This document shows positions 29,807-38,368 of a stretch of 64,000 bases of DNA, in pieces. This DNA comes from Christensenella sp. (GTDB lineage: Bacteria; Bacillota; Clostridia; Christensenellales; CAG-917): NCBI GenBank assembly GCA_022009775.1, contig CP091723.1, forward strand, positions 1 to 64,000, read 5' to 3'. The position numbers and the translations under genes are program-made. Within the stretch, counting starts at the first letter, position 1. Every line of letters starts with the position of its first letter. The notes below the pieces were generated by a model that had not been told where the DNA came from, ran no database searches, and saw only the letters and a list, made by a program, of their open reading frames with translations.

Positions 29807-29825
29807 TTATGAAAAGGTAGAGTTT

Positions 29826-30175
29826 ATGTCGCTATCAACTTCAAACAAATTCGGCAAAATTTCCATCAGCGAAGACGCGATGCAGACCGTCGCAAGTCAC
29901 GCTGCACAGGAATGTTACGGCGTGGTAGATCTCGTATCACGTCGTTTCAGCGATAATTTCAGCCAAATATTCGGCAAAGAACAACTCGGCAAAGGTGCGA
30001 TCGTTCAGACGGTCGACAACCTTATATACGTCGAGTTGTTTGTCATACTCAAAGTTGGTATCAACATCGAAGCAGTAAAAAATCACTCGCCGACGCGGTC
30101 AAGTTTTCGCTTGAAACGTTCACGGGAATGCGTGTAAAACGCGTCCACGTCAACGTCGTTGGAATCCGCGTGTAA
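29826..30175 (+). CDS. Asp23/Gls24 family protein, YloU (one frameshift)
   Basis: About 116 aa after correction. Asp23 family features: GKISISEDAMQTVASHAAQE and CYGVVDLVSRR at the start; VELFVILKVGINIEAVKKSL in the middle; FTGMRVKRVHVNVVGIRV at the end. The A-run 30077-30082 has six where seven are needed. Start 29826 has AAGGTAG upstream. The family is linked to envelope stress and, next to fakA, to membrane lipid supply. The exact role of YloU-type proteins is not established. Confidence 0.9.
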
Positions 30176-30188
30176 TCAGGTATATAGA

Positions 30189-31843
30189 ATGACAAGAATT
30201 GACGGACTAAAATTCAAAGAAATGCTCGCAGGCGGCGTAAAGGCTCTTGAGATGAACCGCGCCACCGTGGACGAACTCAACGTATTTCCCGTTCCGGACG
30301 GAGACACAGGCACGAATATGTCTCTCACCGTCGCTTCGGCTATGCGTGAAGCCAACGCTTGCGGGTCTTTGCTTATAGACGAAATCGCGCTCGCATTTTC
30401 AAAAGGCGCGCTCAAAGGCGCAAGGGGGAACTCCGGGCGTTATATCATCGCAAATATTCCGCGGTTTTGCCGTGGCTCTCGAAGGAAAGGCGGAACTGAC
30501 TGCGAAAACGTTTGCCGAATGTCTCAAAAAGGCACTGAAATCGCATACGGCGCAGTCACAAAACCCAAAGAAGGCACGATTCTCACGGTCGTAAGGGTTA
30601 TGGCGGAAGAAGCGCAAAACGCAAGCCGCTCCAAAAACTCACTTTTGAAGAATTTTTCAAGCGCGTTATCGACGCAGGCGAAGAGATTTTGCAAAAGACA
30701 CCCGAGATGCTTCCCGTTCTCAAAAAGGCAGGCGTTGTGGACGCAGGCGGTCGCGGACTCGTTACTATTTTCGACGGTATGTATCGCACGCTCGTCGGAG
30801 AAGAACTCGTGATGATAAGCGGCGGACACGTTCCGCAAATGGACGATATCAAGCCGGATACCGCGGCAAACGACTTCGACCCGCTTGAAAACGACTACGA
30901 ACACATCACCTTCCAGTATTGCACGGAATATTTCATTACGCACCTTAAAAACGAAGTCACAACGGCGTCAATTGACAAATACCGCGACTATTTGATGACG
31001 ATAGGCGATTGCGTGCTTGTCATCGGAGACGTTGACCTTGTCAAAACTCACGTTCATACAAATCATCCCGATCGCGCGCTTAAAATGGCGTTGACTCTGG
31101 GTGAACTCGACGGCGTGAAAATCGAGAACATGGTTGAGCAAAACCGCAAAATACATGCCAATGACCAAAAAGCCGAAGAAGTCGAACTCAAAGATTATGC
31201 GCTCGTGTCAATTTGCTCGGGCGACGGTATGGCAAACATCTTCAAAGACCTTATGGTTGACATAATAGTCGAAGGCGGTCAGACCATGAACCCATCGGTT
31301 GACGACATCTTGAAAGCGGTCAATGACGCTCACGCAAAGAATGTGTTTGTTCTTCCCAACAACTCCAACATCATTCTTGCCGCAAACCAAGCCAAAGAGC
31401 TTGCAAAGGCGCAAGTGTACGTGATTCCCACCACCAATATGCCGCAGGGCATAGCCGCATCTCTCGCTTTTGACGGCGATGCGACTTGCGAAGAGAACTT
31501 TGACAGTATGTGCGGCGCAATCGAAGGTGTCGAGTGCGCAGAAGTCACTCACGCCGTGCGTTCGACAAGAATGAACAGATATTCCGTCAAGGAAGGCGAT
31601 ATCATCGGTATTTGCGACAAGCGCATAGTTGCGAAAAGTCAGGACGTTGAAGAAACCGCTTTGGCAACCATAAAGAAAGTCGCAAAAGACAAAGATATGG
31701 TGTCCGTGTACTACGGAAAAGACGTAACACAAGAGCAAGCCGAAGCGCTTATGGCAAAAGTTTCGGAAGAACTCGACGACGTGGAAACCGCTTGCTATTA
31801 CGGCGGACAACCGCATTATTATTACGTCATTTCTGCCGAATAA
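30189..31843 (+). CDS. fakA: Fatty acid kinase FakA/YloV, DAK-like (three frameshifts)
   Basis: ATP-binding subunit that phosphorylates fatty acids held by FakB; about 551 aa after correction. The N-terminal DhaL-like domain has NVFPVPDGDTGTNMSLT and GALKGARGNSG; the C-terminal DegV-like part includes SGDGMANIFKDL and VFVLPNNSNIILAANQA. Breaks at 30435-30437 (G3 for G2), 30526-30530 (A5 for A6) and 30633-30637 (A5 for A6). Repair restores NSGVISSQIFRGFAVALEG, ECLKKGTEIAYGAV and KLTFEEFFKRVIDAG. Follows asp23 as in other Bacillota. Confidence 0.94.
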
Positions 31844-31914
31844 AAACAGTTGTCCGATACAAAAGGGAATATCTTTCATATCGCGGTCAACGAGAAACGA
31901 CAAAAATACATAGT

Positions 31915-33943
31915 ATGTTGACGTTAAAAGACGTAAAAGGCGTTGGAGACGCCACGATAAAAAAACTTCATGACCTTGGCATAAACAACGTGTTCGAGGT
32001 CTTTTCATTTTTGCCGAGAAAATACGTAGACTTGAAAACTCCCGTCAAAGTGCTGGATGCAGAGCCGGGGCAGCTTGCACTCTTTGAAGGCAGGGTGGAA
32101 AAAGTTTCTGCCGTCTCCATGCGCGGCAAAAGAAGCTTTTTTGTCACGTTCTCGGACAATCTTGACGACAATCGCATTTTCTTCATATCCACTTTTTACA
32201 ACATGCCGTTTTTGCACGACAGTTTCGAGATCGGTCAAAACTATCGATTGCTCACAAGACTTTCAAATGATATAGGCTCGCTTTCGGTTGTCAATCCGTC
32301 CCTTGAAAAAGCAGAGAAAATTTCAAAACTTGACGGCATATACACGGTGTATCCGCTCCGTGGCGTTTTTGGACAAAACGCATACAAGAACATCGTATAT
32401 TCTGCGCTCGACACTCTCAAAAACGTAAAGTATGATGATTCGACCTTGTCGAAAGTCAGCAAAGATCTTGCAACTTGTTTTGAGCTTGCACATCGCCCCG
32501 ATAACGTTCAGACGGCAGAAAGAGCAGTGAATGCGCTTGCTTCGATTGATATTGCGATTATGTTGTCTATATACAGAAAACTTCGTGACAATTCGCAAAA
32601 ATCAAGAAATGTATTCTATAATCTTTCAAATTTTAGAATAGTTAACTTTGAAAAAGCACTCGGTTTTGCACCGACAATAACACAAACGCAAGCATTTGAA
32701 GACATAATGCAAGACTTGGTTTCTCCGTTTAATATGTCAAGAATAGTCAGCGGAGACGTCGGAAGCGGAAAAACTGCCGTTGCTTTTTTTGCCATTTATT
32801 TGTGTGCTTTTGCTCATAAGCAATGCGCACTTATGGCTCCGACGGAAATTCTTGCAAAACAACATGCGGAAAAATTTGCAAAGATTGCGAATGCGCTCGG
32901 CATAAATTTCGCACTGCTTACAAGTTCTACGACGACAGGAGATAGAAGACGCATTTTATCCGGACTTAAAGACGGCTCTATCAATTGCATAATAGGCACG
33001 AATTCAATCGTTTCAGAAGATGTCGAATACAAAAATTTGTCTCTTGCAATAATAGACGAGCAACATCGTTTCGGTGTGAACGACAGGGCAAAACTCGAAA
33101 AGAAAGGGGCGCGCGACGTTTTAAGTCTCACGGCAACTCCCATTCCGCGTTCTATGGCTTTGACGTTTTACGACGATATTGCAATTTCGCGCATAGAAAA
33201 AAGAGAAAGCGCGAAAACCAACGTGAAAACGACGGTTACGATTGATATAGACGACGCTCTCAAAAGAATTATCGACAGTTTGAAAAACGGCAAACAAGCA
33301 TTTATCGTTTGCCCGTCGATAGTTGACGCGGAAGGTAACGATTTGATGTCAATCGAGAGTTTTATGCGCGATTATGGCGGTTATTTCGACGGTTTTGCCT
33401 GCTCGATTATGCACGGAAAACTCTCAAACGACGAAAAAGAAGCCGCTATGCGCAATTTTTCAAGCGGAAAAACCAGTCTTTTGGTTGCGACGACGGTTAT
33501 TGAAGTTGGCATTGACACAAAAGCGAGCGAAATCCTGATACTGAACGCCGACAGATTCGGGCTGGCATCCTTGCATCAGTTGCGCGGAAGAGTAGGTCGA
33601 GACGGCTCGCCTGCAAATTGCATACTTTATTCTTCAAACAAAGGCGAAAAAAGCTATCGAACGATTGTCCACGCTTGAGAAGAGCAACGACGGTCAATAT
33701 CTTGCCGAAGTCGATTTTTCGATGCGCGGTGCAGGCGACTTTATCGGCACGAAACAAAGCGGTATATCCGTTACCCCCATCTTCGGCTTGCAAATGAACG
33801 GGGAAGTGCTCAAAAATGCAAAATCTTATGCCGGCGGATTGTCAAATCTTTCACTCAACGAACTTCTTGCACTCACGCATTGCTCTCGTTCGAAAGTTGA
33901 CGATTTTATCGAAAAAATCGAAAAAGTGACGATAAACAGTTAA
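31915..33943 (+). CDS. recG: ATP-dependent DNA helicase RecG (one frameshift)
   Basis: Branch-migration helicase, about 675 aa after correction. N-terminal wedge domain with KDVKGVGDATIKKLHDLGI and FLPRKYVDL; helicase motifs VSGDVGSGKTAVA, LMAPTEILAKQHA, IIDEQHRFGV, TATPIPRSMAL, VATTVIEVGID and QLRGRVGRDG. The A-run 33647-33652 has six where five are needed; repair restores GEKAIERLSTLEKSNDG and the C-terminal segment DFSMRGAGDFIGTKQSG. ATG 31915 gives the normal family start, though no clear Shine-Dalgarno sequence precedes it. It closes the yloC-recG block; fapR and plsX do not follow. Confidence 0.95.
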
Positions 33944-33988
33944 AATCTTAATAAAATCTAAATTTTTCAGTCGCTATATAGTTGTATG

Positions 33989-34016
33989 TTGACATTTTTT
34001 CTAATAAATGTATAAT
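33989..34016 (+). promoter_or_regulatory. Consensus promoter of the OLE-like RNA
   Basis: Perfect TTGACA (33989-33994), 16-nt spacer, and perfect TATAAT (34011-34016). The predicted start, about 7 nt downstream, is at the first bases of the closing helix of the RNA (34025). Confidence 0.85.
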
Positions 34017-34024
34017 ATAATCAC

Positions 34025-34603
34025 AATGGTGGTGCAGTATTCTAGTCAGATCTCACCGACTCGGAGGCGGGGGTAAAATATCGCCGAAGGGCATATCGAT
34101 GAAGTTTCTGGTGACGGCTTCTTTTGCCCAAATTGGGGCTGTTGCTGGGAGTTAAGGACTTTGGGCGGCTTGCAACGGCATGCAAATCCCGTACCAATCT
34201 CCGTGGAGACCCAACTCGGTGGATCGGCGTAACATCGGTCTACTGACTGGGGTGAAACCTGATATGCGGTGTGTAAAAATGCTGTGTACAGTGTAGCCTG
34301 CTTTGAGTGACGTGCAGGGAATCGGGAACCACGCCTTTTCGTATGGCCAATACGCGACGGTGATTGCTCGATGAAATCCACGCTGCAAAAAAAGATAAGG
34401 GCGGGCGGGATCTGTCAAGGAAATCTTCTAGACTGTTCAATCGAGACAGCGTGGGGATTATAGTGTGCTCTAAGTGGCGATTCGGTTTCTCTTTGAGATG
34501 CATCGAGTGATAGGAAACTTCTCGGACGGCGACGACGAGTTTCGATGCAGGGAAAACCTACCGAACCTATGGCGCAAGGTTTACCCATGTTGTTGCCACC
34601 ATT
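34025..34603 (+). ncRNA. ole: OLE-type large structured non-coding RNA
   Basis: About 579 nt with no convincing reading frame, more G/C-rich than its flanks. A closing helix pairs AATGGTGG (34025-34032) with CCACCATT (34596-34603). Internal helices include TCGG-GGCG / CGC-CGA around 34059-34087 and TGCATCGA / TCGATGCA (34499-34506 with 34542-34549). OLE (ornate, large, extremophilic) RNAs are about 600 nt. They occur in Bacillota beside oapA, encoding a membrane protein, near tlyA (yqxC), nadK, argR and recN; that neighbourhood follows here. OLE forms membrane ribonucleoprotein particles with Oap proteins and has been tied to stress tolerance. Identification rests on size, structure and context; I could not run a covariance model. 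tmRNA and RNase P RNA are excluded. Confidence 0.82.
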
Positions 34604-34632
34604 TTATCTTAACTACAATTTTGAGGTGCTTT

Positions 34633-35615
34633 GTGCAAAATCAATCTCAAAACGAAGCGGACGCTTCAAATATATCTTCTAAAAAACCGTCACCGGATTC
34701 GCCTGACGGTTTATCGAATTTCCAAGAAAACCAAACTCAATCCGAAAAATCAGACGGCACCCAATGCAATGTCGTTTCTTCTTTTGCTCAAAACGGAGAA
34801 AAGAACGATTCGAGCGTGGCAGATGCTCAAAAAAACGTTTTGATTGAAAAAGTTTCAGCAAACGTTGCGACGCAGAAACAAAAAAGCGCAAAAGACCAGG
34901 ACGCCGACAAAAGAAAAAGCCTGTGAAGAAAAAGCGCAATCTTTGGTGGATAAAGGCAACGATAATCTCGCTCGTTTTATCCGCATTTTTTTCGTACATC
35001 AGCAATCTCGTAGAAAACGCCGATCAACTTATTATCGTTATTGTGCTGCTTGCGTTCCTGATTATTTCGGGTATTGTTTTTGACGCAATTGGCGTTGCGG
35101 TTACTTCCTGCGACGTAACACCGATAATATCTATGGCCTCGCGTAAAGTGTACGGGGCGAAAACCGCGCTTAATCTCGTGAAAAACAGCGATACCGTGTC
35201 AAGCGTATGCAACGACATAATCGGCGATATTTTCAGCATTATATCCGGTGCATGTTCTGCGGCTCTAGTCGTAAAAATCACCATGCAACTCACTGAAACG
35301 TGGCAAATCGTGCTTTCTATCGCCGTTTCGGCAATAGTATCCGCACTCACAATCGGCGGAAAAGCGTTTATGAAGAGAATCGCAATAAGCAATTCAAAGG
35401 ATTTCGTCATGTTCGTTGCACGAGTTATTGCGATATTCTCAAAAGACGAACGCAAAATCAGACAGAAAGAAAAAGCAGCGAAACAAGAGCAGAAGGCGCA
35501 CGAAAAAAGTTCCGAAAACGATAAATTCGACAAACATCAGGACGGCAATGTTGAAAATGCGTCCAGGCAACACACAACCGATAAGAAACAAAAATCACAA
35601 GGCGACAAACAATAA
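34633..35615 (+). CDS. oapA: OapA-like membrane protein, partner of OLE RNA (one frameshift)
   Basis: About 327 aa after correcting the A-run 34914-34918 (five for six). Order: Asn/Ser/Gln-rich disordered N-terminus (~1-95); basic patch KKKPVKKKR; membrane core with hydrophobic segments near residues 105-122, 130-150, 195-212 and 215-235, including LIISGIVFDAIGVAVTSCD; and a Lys/Gln/Glu-rich, probably disordered tail. The start is probably GTG 34633; GTG 34923 is an alternative if the extension is separate. OapA proteins are multi-pass membrane proteins that bind OLE RNA. The conserved core and position immediately after the RNA support the call; the extended tails are unusual. The stop overlaps tlyA by one base. 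Confidence 0.75.
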
Positions 35616-36343
35616 TGCGTCTCGACAAATATCTTCAAACGAAATACAACCTAAAATCACGCACCTACGCCGAAAATCTTGTGAAGACGGGGTGCGTTTT
35701 GGTTGACGGCAAGATTGCAAGCAAAACTTCGCTTGACGTTGACGAGAAAAACGTAATCGAAGTAAAAAACGACGACGGTTACGCATCGCAAGGCGCATAC
35801 AAACTCGAAAAAGCCTTTGAAGACTTCTCCGTTGACGTGCAACGCAAGATTTGTGCCGATATAGGTTGCTCAAACGGCGGGTTTACGGATTGTTTGCTTC
35901 GCCACGGAGCAGAGCGTGTTATAGCGGTTGACGTTGCCGAATGCGCATTACCGGAAAATCTCCTAAATAGCGGAAAGGTTGATTTTCTTCGTGCAAACGC
36001 CCGCGAATTGCCACAGAATTTTCCGACAGTTGATTTTCTTTGCAGTGATTTGAGCTTCATATCACTCGAATACGTTCTCAAAGAAATGTATCGCGTTCTA
36101 AAAAGCGGCGGTGAAGCGATAGTGCTTATAAAACCGCAATTTGAACTCGACCGTTCGGCACTCAACAAAAGCGGTATAGTCACCGACGAAAAACTCCGCA
36201 AGCGCGCAATAGAAAAAGTGCGTTCGTTTGCAATCTCTGTCGGCTTTGAAATCCTGGGCTTAACAACATCACCAATACGATACGAGTATAAAAACGTGGA
36301 ATATCTCTTATATCTCAAAAAGTCTCAAAATGCCACTGAATAG
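35615..36343 (+). CDS. tlyA: TlyA/YqxC family rRNA methyltransferase
   Basis: 242 aa, unbroken. N-terminal S4 RNA-binding domain (MRLDKYLQTKYNLKSRTYAENLVKTG) followed by an FtsJ-like Rossmann methyltransferase with the SAM motif CADIGCSNGGFTDCLLRHGA, then VDVAECALPE, SDLSFISLE and IKPQFE. TlyA enzymes 2'-O-methylate ribosomal RNA. The start overlaps the oapA stop and a terminator follows, so it ends the OLE transcription unit. Confidence 0.95.
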   Translation: MRLDKYLQTKYNLKSRTYAENLVKTGCVLVDGKIASKTSLDVDEKNVIEVKNDDGYASQGAYKLEKAFEDFSVDVQRKICADIGCSNGGFTDCLLRHGAERVIAVDVAECALPENLLNSGKVDFLRANARELPQNFPTVDFLCSDLSFISLEYVLKEMYRVLKSGGEAIVLIKPQFELDRSALNKSGIVTDEKLRKRAIEKVRSFAISVGFEILGLTTSPIRYEYKNVEYLLYLKKSQNATE

Positions 36344-36350
36344 TGCTTTT

Positions 36351-36364
36351 ATATCATATGATAT
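36351..36364. repeat. Palindrome ATATCA-N2-TGATAT, copy 1
   Basis: ATATCA-TA-TGATAT, extended by one T/A pair on each side to a 16-bp perfect palindrome, just after tlyA. Other copies lie at 45814-45827, 57451-57464 and 62250-62263. Confidence 0.5.
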
Positions 36365-36403
36365 ATTTTAATTTAACTAAAATTGTCATTTTTATTTAAT
36401 ACA

Positions 36404-36425
36404 AAAGCGACCGTTTGGTCGCTTT
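36404..36425. terminator. Bidirectional terminator between tlyA and the reversed membrane protein gene
   Basis: AAAGCGACC / GGTCGCTTT with a GTTT loop, T's on both sides. Confidence 0.8.
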
Positions 36426-36491
36426 ATATATGGCTCTGATTTTGATTTTTTGCAATAATCATTGTTATGGCAAAGTGAAGTGTGATTGAAA

Positions 36492-36836
36492 TTATTTTTG
36501 CTGAGTACCTGCAGATTGAGCGTTGTCGCTTGCTTTGTCCGTTGCATTGTCCGCTATGGTTGCGTCGGCGTTGCTTTCGTTTGCGGCGCCATGCGAATTT
36601 TCGCTATCGATGCCTGTTTTATCCTTGCCTTTCTTTGACTTTTTTCTTCTTTTTGTCCTTGCAGTCGGCATCCGCATTTTGACCGTTCTTGGCTTTTGCA
36701 GGGACGAGCGGTTCTTTGCTTTTTTGTTCTTTGCCGTGACGATTATGACCAAAATTATGATTGCCAAAACGATACCCGACAGTGCGGATACGAGTTTTGT
36801 TGCAAATTCGGTTATGCTCAAAAGTAGATATAACAT
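36492..36836 (-). CDS. Hypothetical small single-pass membrane protein
   Basis: 114 aa on the minus strand. The N-terminal 35 residues form a membrane helix (VSALSGIVLAIIILVIIV), followed by a Lys/Arg-rich cytoplasmic stretch (RRKKSKKGKDK) and an Asn/Ala/Asp-rich tail. A perfect promoter at 36843-36870 points at it; the predicted start of transcription is at or next to the ATG, so the message may be leaderless. It has its own terminator. No family recognised. The opposite-strand frame through the same bases is a shadow without promoter or ribosome-binding site. Confidence 0.6.
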   Translation of the reverse strand: MLYLLLSITEFATKLVSALSGIVLAIIILVIIVTAKNKKAKNRSSLQKPRTVKMRMPTARTKRRKKSKKGKDKTGIDSENSHGAANESNADATIADNATDKASDNAQSAGTQQK

Positions 36837-36842
36837 ACTTTT

Positions 36843-36870
36843 ATTATACAATTTGACGATAATATGTCAA
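36843..36870 (-). promoter_or_regulatory. Consensus promoter of the reversed small membrane protein gene
   Basis: Minus strand TTGACA (36870-36865), 16-nt spacer, TATAAT (36848-36843), only six bases before the ATG at 36836. Confidence 0.75.
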
Positions 36871-37015
36871 CTCTATCACTCAAAATGCGCCGTTTAATCT
36901 CACAAAATAATGAATAATCTTAAATCACGACATGCGTAAAACATGAAAGTAAATTCGTGTTACTGCATATTTTGTAAATTTTATGCAATTTTTATAAACA
37001 AAAACGCCATTATGC

Positions 37016-37044
37016 TTGAATATTCATTTTTTTTGATGTATAAT
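37016..37044 (+). promoter_or_regulatory. Promoter of nadK-argR-recN with overlapping palindromes
   Basis: TTGAAT (37016-37021), 17-nt spacer, TATAAT (37039-37044). The -35 overlaps the palindrome TGAATATTCA (37017-37026); AATGCATATGCATT (37042-37055), a 14-bp perfect palindrome, lies between the -10 and the ATG at 37056. TGAAT/ATTCA are the half-sites of an ArgR box, but without the usual 4-nt spacer. Autoregulation by the downstream argR is possible. Confidence 0.65.
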
Positions 37045-37055
37045 GCATATGCATT

Positions 37056-37869
37056 ATGAAAAAGAAACTTGCAGTCATCACCAAAGAAGATATGAAATCG
37101 AGCGAAATACGCGCTCACGTGCTTGCCGACATCGAAAGAGACGGCAGCTTTTCTTTGTCTGTTCTCGATGACGCGTCTCAAATTACCGACGAAGACGAAG
37201 TGTTGGTTTTCGGCGGAGACGGCACGGTTCTCGAAGTCGTAAGAGCGGTTGCAGACAAGAATATTCCTTTGCTTTGCGTAAACCTTGGCAATCTCGGTTT
37301 TTTGGCGGAATACGAAAAAGACGTCGATTCGCAATCGATTATATCCGTGTTGAAATCTTCAGATTTGACAGAAAAAATGCTTCTTTGCGTGAAGTCTTCG
37401 AGCGGAATTTCCGAGCGCGCACTCAACGAAGTTGTGATTCGTTCGCTTTCGTCACGTCCCATATATGTAGACGTGTACGTTGACGGCAAATTTGTCGATT
37501 CGTACCACAGCGACGGAGCAATAGTTTCGTCTCCGACCGGTTCGACGGCATATTCGTTGTCGGCGGGCGGTCCGATTCTCGCGCCGAACGTGTATGCTTT
37601 TTGTGATAAACCCGATTTGCGCGCACTCTTTACATTCACGACCGTTGGTTGTTGGTGCGGATTCCAAAGTGGAACTCAAAGTTAAAGGTGATTGTGCATG
37701 CGTTTGCGTTGACGGCAACAGCACGTATACACTTGAAAAAGGCGGGGTCGTAACCGTTGAAAAATCTTCAAAAACGGCAAAATTCGTCCGCTCAGGCGAA
37801 GACGATTTTTATAAAAAACTACTGAAAAAGATGAACAGGTGGGGCACTACGGAGTGCACCGAAGGATAA
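37056..37869 (+). CDS. nadK: NAD kinase (one frameshift)
   Basis: Makes NADP from NAD; about 270 aa after correction. GGDGT lies in VLVFGGDGTVLEVVR (near residue 53), NLGNLGFLAEYE follows, then NEVVI, DGAIVSSPTGSTAYSLSAGGPI and VINPICAHSLHSRP. The T-run 37598-37602 has five where four are needed. The message leader is only a few bases, with no Shine-Dalgarno sequence. Heads nadK-argR-recN, as in many clostridia. Confidence 0.95.
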
Positions 37870-37879
37870 GGTGACTATT

Positions 37880-38353
37880 ATGGCCAGAGCAAATCGTCAA
37901 CTCAAGATTTTGGACATCATTTCCAAACACGACATTGACACTCAAGAAGAACTCGTCGATTATTTACGCAGCGAAGGTTTCAACGTTACGCAGGCGACCG
38001 TTTCGCGCGACATTAAGGATATGGGTATTATCAAAACCCTTTCCGCAGACGGCAGACATTATAAATACGCCGCGCAACAGACCAAAGAAACGTCGGCGGC
38101 AGACAAATATCTCAATATGTTCAAAAACACCGTTATCTCTATCAAGAGTTCGGGCAATTTGATTGTTTTGAGAACGGAAATCGGCAGTGCGGGTCCTGCG
38201 GCGGAACTCATCGACAAACTTTCCTACGACGAAGTTCTCGGCGTTGTTGCAGGCGACAATACAATTTTCGTTGCAGTTGACGGCGTTGAACACGTTGACA
38301 CCATTCGCAGACGTCTTGAAGACCTTCTCGAAGCAAATCGCATTTACAACTGA
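37880..38353 (+). CDS. argR: Arginine repressor ArgR/AhrC
   Basis: 157 aa, unbroken. N-terminal winged helix with DIDTQEELVDYLRSEGFNVTQATVSRDI, the family's DNA-binding signature; C-terminal oligomerisation and arginine-binding domain with GSAGPAAELIDKL and GVVAGDNTIFVAV. ATG 37880 has AAGGTG six bases upstream and is preferred to GTG 37871. It lies 10 nt after nadK and 15 nt before recN. Confidence 0.96.
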   Translation: MARANRQLKILDIISKHDIDTQEELVDYLRSEGFNVTQATVSRDIKDMGIIKTLSADGRHYKYAAQQTKETSAADKYLNMFKNTVISIKSSGNLIVLRTEIGSAGPAAELIDKLSYDEVLGVVAGDNTIFVAVDGVEHVDTIRRRLEDLLEANRIYN

Positions 38354-38368
38354 TAATTTTTTCGATAT

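Noticed and set aside
34025..34603. tmRNA, a group II intron or a coding region at the OLE locus
   Set aside because: No tRNA-like end with GTTCGA and CCA, no tag reading frame, no intron domain V or reverse transcriptase, and the short open frames lack start signals and family similarity.
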